Of a DNA stretch of 64,000 bases, positions 61,221-64,000 are shown piece by piece. A model generated the notes under the pieces. The model did not search any database. It was given only the letters and a program-made list of their open reading frames with translations, and had not been told where the DNA came from. Position 1 is the first letter of the stretch. Every line of letters begins with the position of its first letter. Both the position numbers and the translations under genes were made by a program. Origin of the DNA: Niastella soli (lineage in GTDB: Bacteria > Bacteroidota > Bacteroidia > Chitinophagales > Chitinophagaceae); assembly GCF_017742245.1 (NCBI RefSeq), contig NZ_JAGHKO010000010.1:124001-188000 (forward strand), given 5' to 3'.

Positions 61221-62672
61221 ATGTCCCGAAAAGAAAAAAAAGTAGTTCAGGTAACATCAGAAGTAGGCCGGTTACGACGATTATTGGTACATAGCCCTGA
61301 TAGCGGATTGGGCAAGGTAGTGCCGTCAAAAGCGCAGGACTGGTTATTTGAGGATATTGTGCACCTGGAAACCATGCGGAAAAAAGAATATGATTATTAT
61401 ACCAAGGTGTTGATGTATTTTTTAGATCCGGAAAAGATCAGGGGCCGTTTGCACCAGATTGACGCACCTGAAAATAACCGCCACTTTTATAAACCCGAGA
61501 AACCTGATTTTTATAAATCAGATAAGGTGGTGGAGCTGGAATGGCTGCTGGCCGATATTCTGCACGACCAGGAAATCAAATTAAAGCTCATTTCTTCGGT
61601 ATGTGCCGTGGAAGGCTGCTCCTACGCCACCCAAAACGAATTGCTGGAGTTATCTCCTACCCAATTATCAAAAGTTATCATCAGCGGTACTATTGAGGAC
61701 GACCGGCTGATCTTTCCACCCATACCCAATTTTATTTTTACCCGCGATATTGGCATAGTGATCAATGAATATGTATTGTTAAACAAACCGGCTAAAACAG
61801 CCCGGCTACGGGAAGCCCTGCTGGCCAAATACATCTTTTTTAACCATCCGTTGTTCGATGCCTATCGCGAAAACATTCTGGAGATCCCTGATACGGCCCA
61901 TCATTTCTTATTACCCCGCGACGGTGACGAAAAAAAGGTGACCCTTGAAGGCGGCGATGTAATGGTAGTGCATAAAGACCATTTATTGGTTGGTATAAGC
62001 GAGCGCACCACCATGGAAGCAGCCCATCAGGTGGTGAATATGCTTTTTAAAAGAAATGTGGTTAAGAAGATCACGATCATTAAAATTCCCCGCCGCCGGG
62101 ATTACATGCATATCGATACCATTTTCACCCAGGTAAAACGCAATGTATGGGTAATGTTGGGCGCCTTTAGTAAAAAAGTAATAAAACACGAAGGCGCTGA
62201 CCCGGTAGAACGAATCCTGGAAGGCAATAAAAAAGAAGACAAGATCAGGATCATCCAGTTCAAGAAAAAGGACCCTGAAAACCCGGTTTTCTTCGATAAC
62301 CTGGAAGACCTGTTGACGGATATCAGCGAGAACGATCTCGATTGCAAGGAGAAGGTAAAATTCATTTATTCCGGTAACAATAAGTTCCCCTTCGACACCC
62401 GGGAACAATGGACGGACAGCTGTAACCTGCTGGCATTGAAAGAAGGTGTGGTATTGGGTTACGATCGCAACGATAAAACAGTGGAAGCCTTCCGCGATGC
62501 TGGTTTTACTATTGTACAGGTTAAAGACCTGCTCGATCAGTTTGAAAAAGAGGAAGCAACCCCCGATGAGCTGGAAGATACACTTATTCTGATACCATCG
62601 GCCGAGTTGTCACGCGCCCGGGGCGGTTTTCATTGTATGAGCATGCCCCTGTTAAGAGAAGATATTGATTAA
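61221..62672 (+). CDS. Arginine deiminase-family amidinohydrolase
   Basis: 483-residue guanidine-modifying enzyme of the pentein fold. Motifs: NFIFTRDIGIVIN, TLEGGDVMVVHKDHLLVGIS, MHIDTIFTQV (catalytic His/Asp context), and the C-terminal GGFHCMSMP with nucleophile C472. It is expected to convert arginine to citrulline and ammonia. It is longer than ArcA (about 410) owing to an N-terminal and central extension, as in other Bacteroidota members. The ATG at 61221 (MSRKEKKVV) is preferred over an upstream TTG. It lies 19 bp before the CtlX gene, so the two likely form an arginine-to-ornithine catabolic operon. Confidence 0.9.
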   Translation: MSRKEKKVVQVTSEVGRLRRLLVHSPDSGLGKVVPSKAQDWLFEDIVHLETMRKKEYDYYTKVLMYFLDPEKIRGRLHQIDAPENNRHFYKPEKPDFYKSDKVVELEWLLADILHDQEIKLKLISSVCAVEGCSYATQNELLELSPTQLSKVIISGTIEDDRLIFPPIPNFIFTRDIGIVINEYVLLNKPAKTARLREALLAKYIFFNHPLFDAYRENILEIPDTAHHFLLPRDGDEKKVTLEGGDVMVVHKDHLLVGISERTTMEAAHQVVNMLFKRNVVKKITIIKIPRRRDYMHIDTIFTQVKRNVWVMLGAFSKKVIKHEGADPVERILEGNKKEDKIRIIQFKKKDPENPVFFDNLEDLLTDISENDLDCKEKVKFIYSGNNKFPFDTREQWTDSCNLLALKEGVVLGYDRNDKTVEAFRDAGFTIVQVKDLLDQFEKEEATPDELEDTLILIPSAELSRARGGFHCMSMPLLREDID

Positions 62673-62691
62673 CTTTTCAGCAATTATTACC

Positions 62692-63603
62692 ATGCAAACA
62701 ACTTCACATATATTGATGATACGGCCGGTGAATTTTGGCTTTAATGCCCAAACGGCTGTAAACAATGCATTTCAGGTAGCAGGCGAAGATATTGCTACCC
62801 AGGAAAAGGCGGAACTGGAGTTTGACAATTTTGTAACGGCACTTCGCTCACATGGCGTTTTTGTATCTGTTATAAACGATACGCCCGAACCACATACGCC
62901 TGACTCAATTTTCCCCAACAACTGGATCTCATTCCATGACCCCGAGACCATCTGCTTGTATCCCATGTTCGCTGAAAACCGGCGACAGGAACGCAAACCG
63001 GCTGTTATTCACCACCTGAAACAACTGTTTACCGTAACCAACACGCTTGATTTCACTGGTTACGAAAAGGAGGACCTGTTTCTGGAAGGTACCGGCAGCA
63101 TGGTATTGGACCGCGACAACAAGATTGCTTATGCCTGTCTGTCGCCCCGCACGCACCAAAAGGTATTGGATGATTTTTGTAAAAAGATGGGCTACCGACC
63201 TGTATTATTTACTTCCGTTGATGGCCGTGGTCAGGCAGTTTACCATACCAATGTGATCATGTGTGTGGCCGACCGGTTTGTAGTGATCTGTTTGGACTCA
63301 TTGCCCAACCATGAAGAAAATAAAATGGTGCAGGAAATGATTGGCAATACCGGCAAAGAACTCATCCGCATCAGCCTTGAACAAATGAATCACTTTGCCG
63401 GCAACATGTTACAGGTGCACGACAAAGCCGGTGAAAAACTGCTGGTGATGTCGAGCCAGGCCTATAACTCGTTACAGCCAGCACAAATAAAAAAACTGGA
63501 AAGCTATAACCGCATTTTGCATGCGCCATTAACTACCATTGAAACCAATGGCGGAGGCAGCGCCCGTTGTATGATGGCCGAGGTTTTCCTGAAAAGGCAA
63601 TAA
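62692..63603 (+). CDS. ctlX: Citrulline utilization hydrolase CtlX-like amidinotransferase-fold protein
   Basis: 303-residue pentein-fold hydrolase. N-terminal SHILMIRPVNFGFNAQTAVNN matches CtlX, which was reported to release ornithine from citrulline. Further motifs: DSIFPNNWISFHD, FLEGTGSMVLDRDNKIAYACLS, and the catalytic Cys293 in NGGGSARCMMAEVFL. The ATG at 62692 is chosen; an earlier TTG would overlap the deiminase gene. With the upstream deiminase it forms a two-step route from arginine via citrulline to ornithine. The stop is followed after 7 bp by a heptamer array. Confidence 0.88.
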   Translation: MQTTSHILMIRPVNFGFNAQTAVNNAFQVAGEDIATQEKAELEFDNFVTALRSHGVFVSVINDTPEPHTPDSIFPNNWISFHDPETICLYPMFAENRRQERKPAVIHHLKQLFTVTNTLDFTGYEKEDLFLEGTGSMVLDRDNKIAYACLSPRTHQKVLDDFCKKMGYRPVLFTSVDGRGQAVYHTNVIMCVADRFVVICLDSLPNHEENKMVQEMIGNTGKELIRISLEQMNHFAGNMLQVHDKAGEKLLVMSSQAYNSLQPAQIKKLESYNRILHAPLTTIETNGGGSARCMMAEVFLKRQ

Positions 63604-63610
63604 TTATTTA

Positions 63611-63687
63611 GTTGAAAGTCTAAAGTTCAAAGCTTCGAGTTCCGGGTTTATCAGTTTGTGGTTTGAAGTTTATAGTTTGTGGTTCTT
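63611..63687. repeat. Degenerate heptamer array GTTNNNN/AGTTTGT (11 units)
   Basis: GTTGAAA, GTCTAAA, GTTCAAA, GCTTCGA, GTTCCGG, GTTTATC, AGTTTGT, GGTTTGA, AGTTTAT, AGTTTGT, GGTTCTT. Phase is exact over 77 bp despite strong word divergence. It begins 7 bp after the ctlX stop. Confidence 0.75.
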
Positions 63688-63730
63688 TTCAATCGGGCAT
63701 TCTCAATTAATTGCGAGCCTCAAAGCGCGG

Positions 63731-63772
63731 CAGCAACCTCAAACAACAAACGTCAAACCATAAACTTGCAAT
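63731..63772. repeat. Inverted partner heptamer array NNCAAAC (6 units)
   Basis: CAGCAAC, CTCAAAC, AACAAAC, GTCAAAC, CATAAAC, TTGCAAT. The words are complementary in type to the GTTTGNN words of 63653-63687, so the two arrays can pair. It ends 7 bp before the stop of the convergent minus-strand gene. Confidence 0.75.
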
Positions 63773-63778
63773 TGCTCA

Positions 63779-64000
63779 TCACATCAACTCCAGTCCTTCA
63801 TCAAACGACATAGGCTCATACCCTAGTTCCTTTCTTGCTTTCTCAATAATAAACCCGGTCTTTAATGGCCGGCGGCCAGGCTGTTTAAAAGTTGAAGCAT
63901 CTACCTTAACGATCTTTCCTGCATCGAGGTGGAATTTTTGTGCGGTCTTAATTGCCATATCATAAGGCGTTAACCAGTCTTTACCTGAGATATGATAAAT
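63779..64000 (-). CDS. RmlD-like NAD-dependent sugar dehydratase/reductase, C-terminal part (partial)
   Basis: 74 codons of a minus-strand gene run off the right edge; the start is outside the window. The visible C terminus reads IYHISGKDWLTPYDMAI, then KIVKVDASTFKQPGRRPLKTGF and ARKELGYEPMSFDEGLELM before a TGA stop. This pattern (RP..TGF..EKA...LGY.P.SF.EGL) is typical of RmlD/dTDP-4-dehydrorhamnose reductase-type short-chain dehydrogenases. It converges with ctlX. The exact substrate is not decided. Confidence 0.8.
   Translation of the reverse strand: MYHISGKDWLTPYDMAIKTAQKFHLDAGKIVKVDASTFKQPGRRPLKTGFIIEKARKELGYEPMSFDEGLELM

Noticed and set aside
63711-63965. Plus-strand 84-codon frame at the right edge
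   Set aside because: It is antisense to the recognisable C terminus of an RmlD-like protein and starts in a heptamer array.
1-64000. tRNA, rRNA or mobile-element genes
   Set aside because: No cloverleaf-like sequence, rRNA signature, transposase or integrase motif was recognised in any gap; a covariance-model scan would be needed to exclude small RNAs.

Overview
The window looks like a chromosomal segment of a Bacteroidota bacterium, most likely Chitinophagales/Chitinophagaceae. The reasons are a fused SecDF, the long form of NusB, many short exported lipoproteins with an SCKK- or SCQK-type lipobox, a type IX secretion style C-terminal domain, a DUF6266 protein, LytS/LytTR pairs, futalosine-pathway menaquinone synthesis, and promoter-like TAnnTTTG boxes. 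No phage, integrase, IS element, CRISPR array, rRNA or tRNA gene was recognised. Most genes are core housekeeping genes with ordinary neighbours.

Layout: 0-12 kb carries dnaE, trxA, a tandem pair of paralogous carboxypeptidase-regulatory-like lipoproteins, a NupC-type transporter and a LytS/LytTR pair. A 1.2 kb repeat-filled gap precedes mqnE (13-14.4 kb). 14.8-24 kb holds an LCM-type methyltransferase, serine dehydratase, an FKBP lipoprotein, an HU-like/SPOR protein, a cupin, an amidohydrolase, small lipoproteins and a DUF6266 protein. 24-30 kb holds a TapB-like protein, groEL/groES, and nusB, a DUF1573 lipoprotein, yajC and coaE. 30-39 kb holds an MBL-fold hydrolase, a GH127 enzyme, a single-domain retropepsin, an aspartate aminotransferase and secDF. 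39-49 kb holds a GH18/NodB deacetylase/GT2 fusion, a DUF1003 protein, a tiny His-rich exported protein, an EnvZ/OmpR-like pair, an OprB-like porin, an MmcQ-like protein and an IscA-like protein. 49-64 kb holds an acyl-CoA mutase large subunit, a T9SS-sorted protein, an M20 amidohydrolase, glnS, a second LytS/LytTR pair, a YggS protein, an acyl-CoA dehydrogenase, an arginine deiminase-CtlX pair and the 3' end of an RmlD-like gene.

The most unusual signal lies between the genes. Many intergenic gaps contain short arrays locked to a period of exactly 7 bp, or in a second class 8 bp, although the repeated words differ widely (GGCAGAC, CCATTGC, GAGTTGT, GTGAAAC, GTAGAAA, TACTTCC, AGTTTGT and others). 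Some arrays drift from one word to another without losing the 7-bp phase. They often start at, or supply, the stop codon of the neighbouring gene. Between several gene ends they occur as inverted pairs that can fold into hairpins. The largest (12606-13208) is nested: a roughly 60 bp core plus a variable number of heptamers, so successive units differ in length by multiples of 7. These arrays explain most of the non-coding space and create long spurious reading frames.
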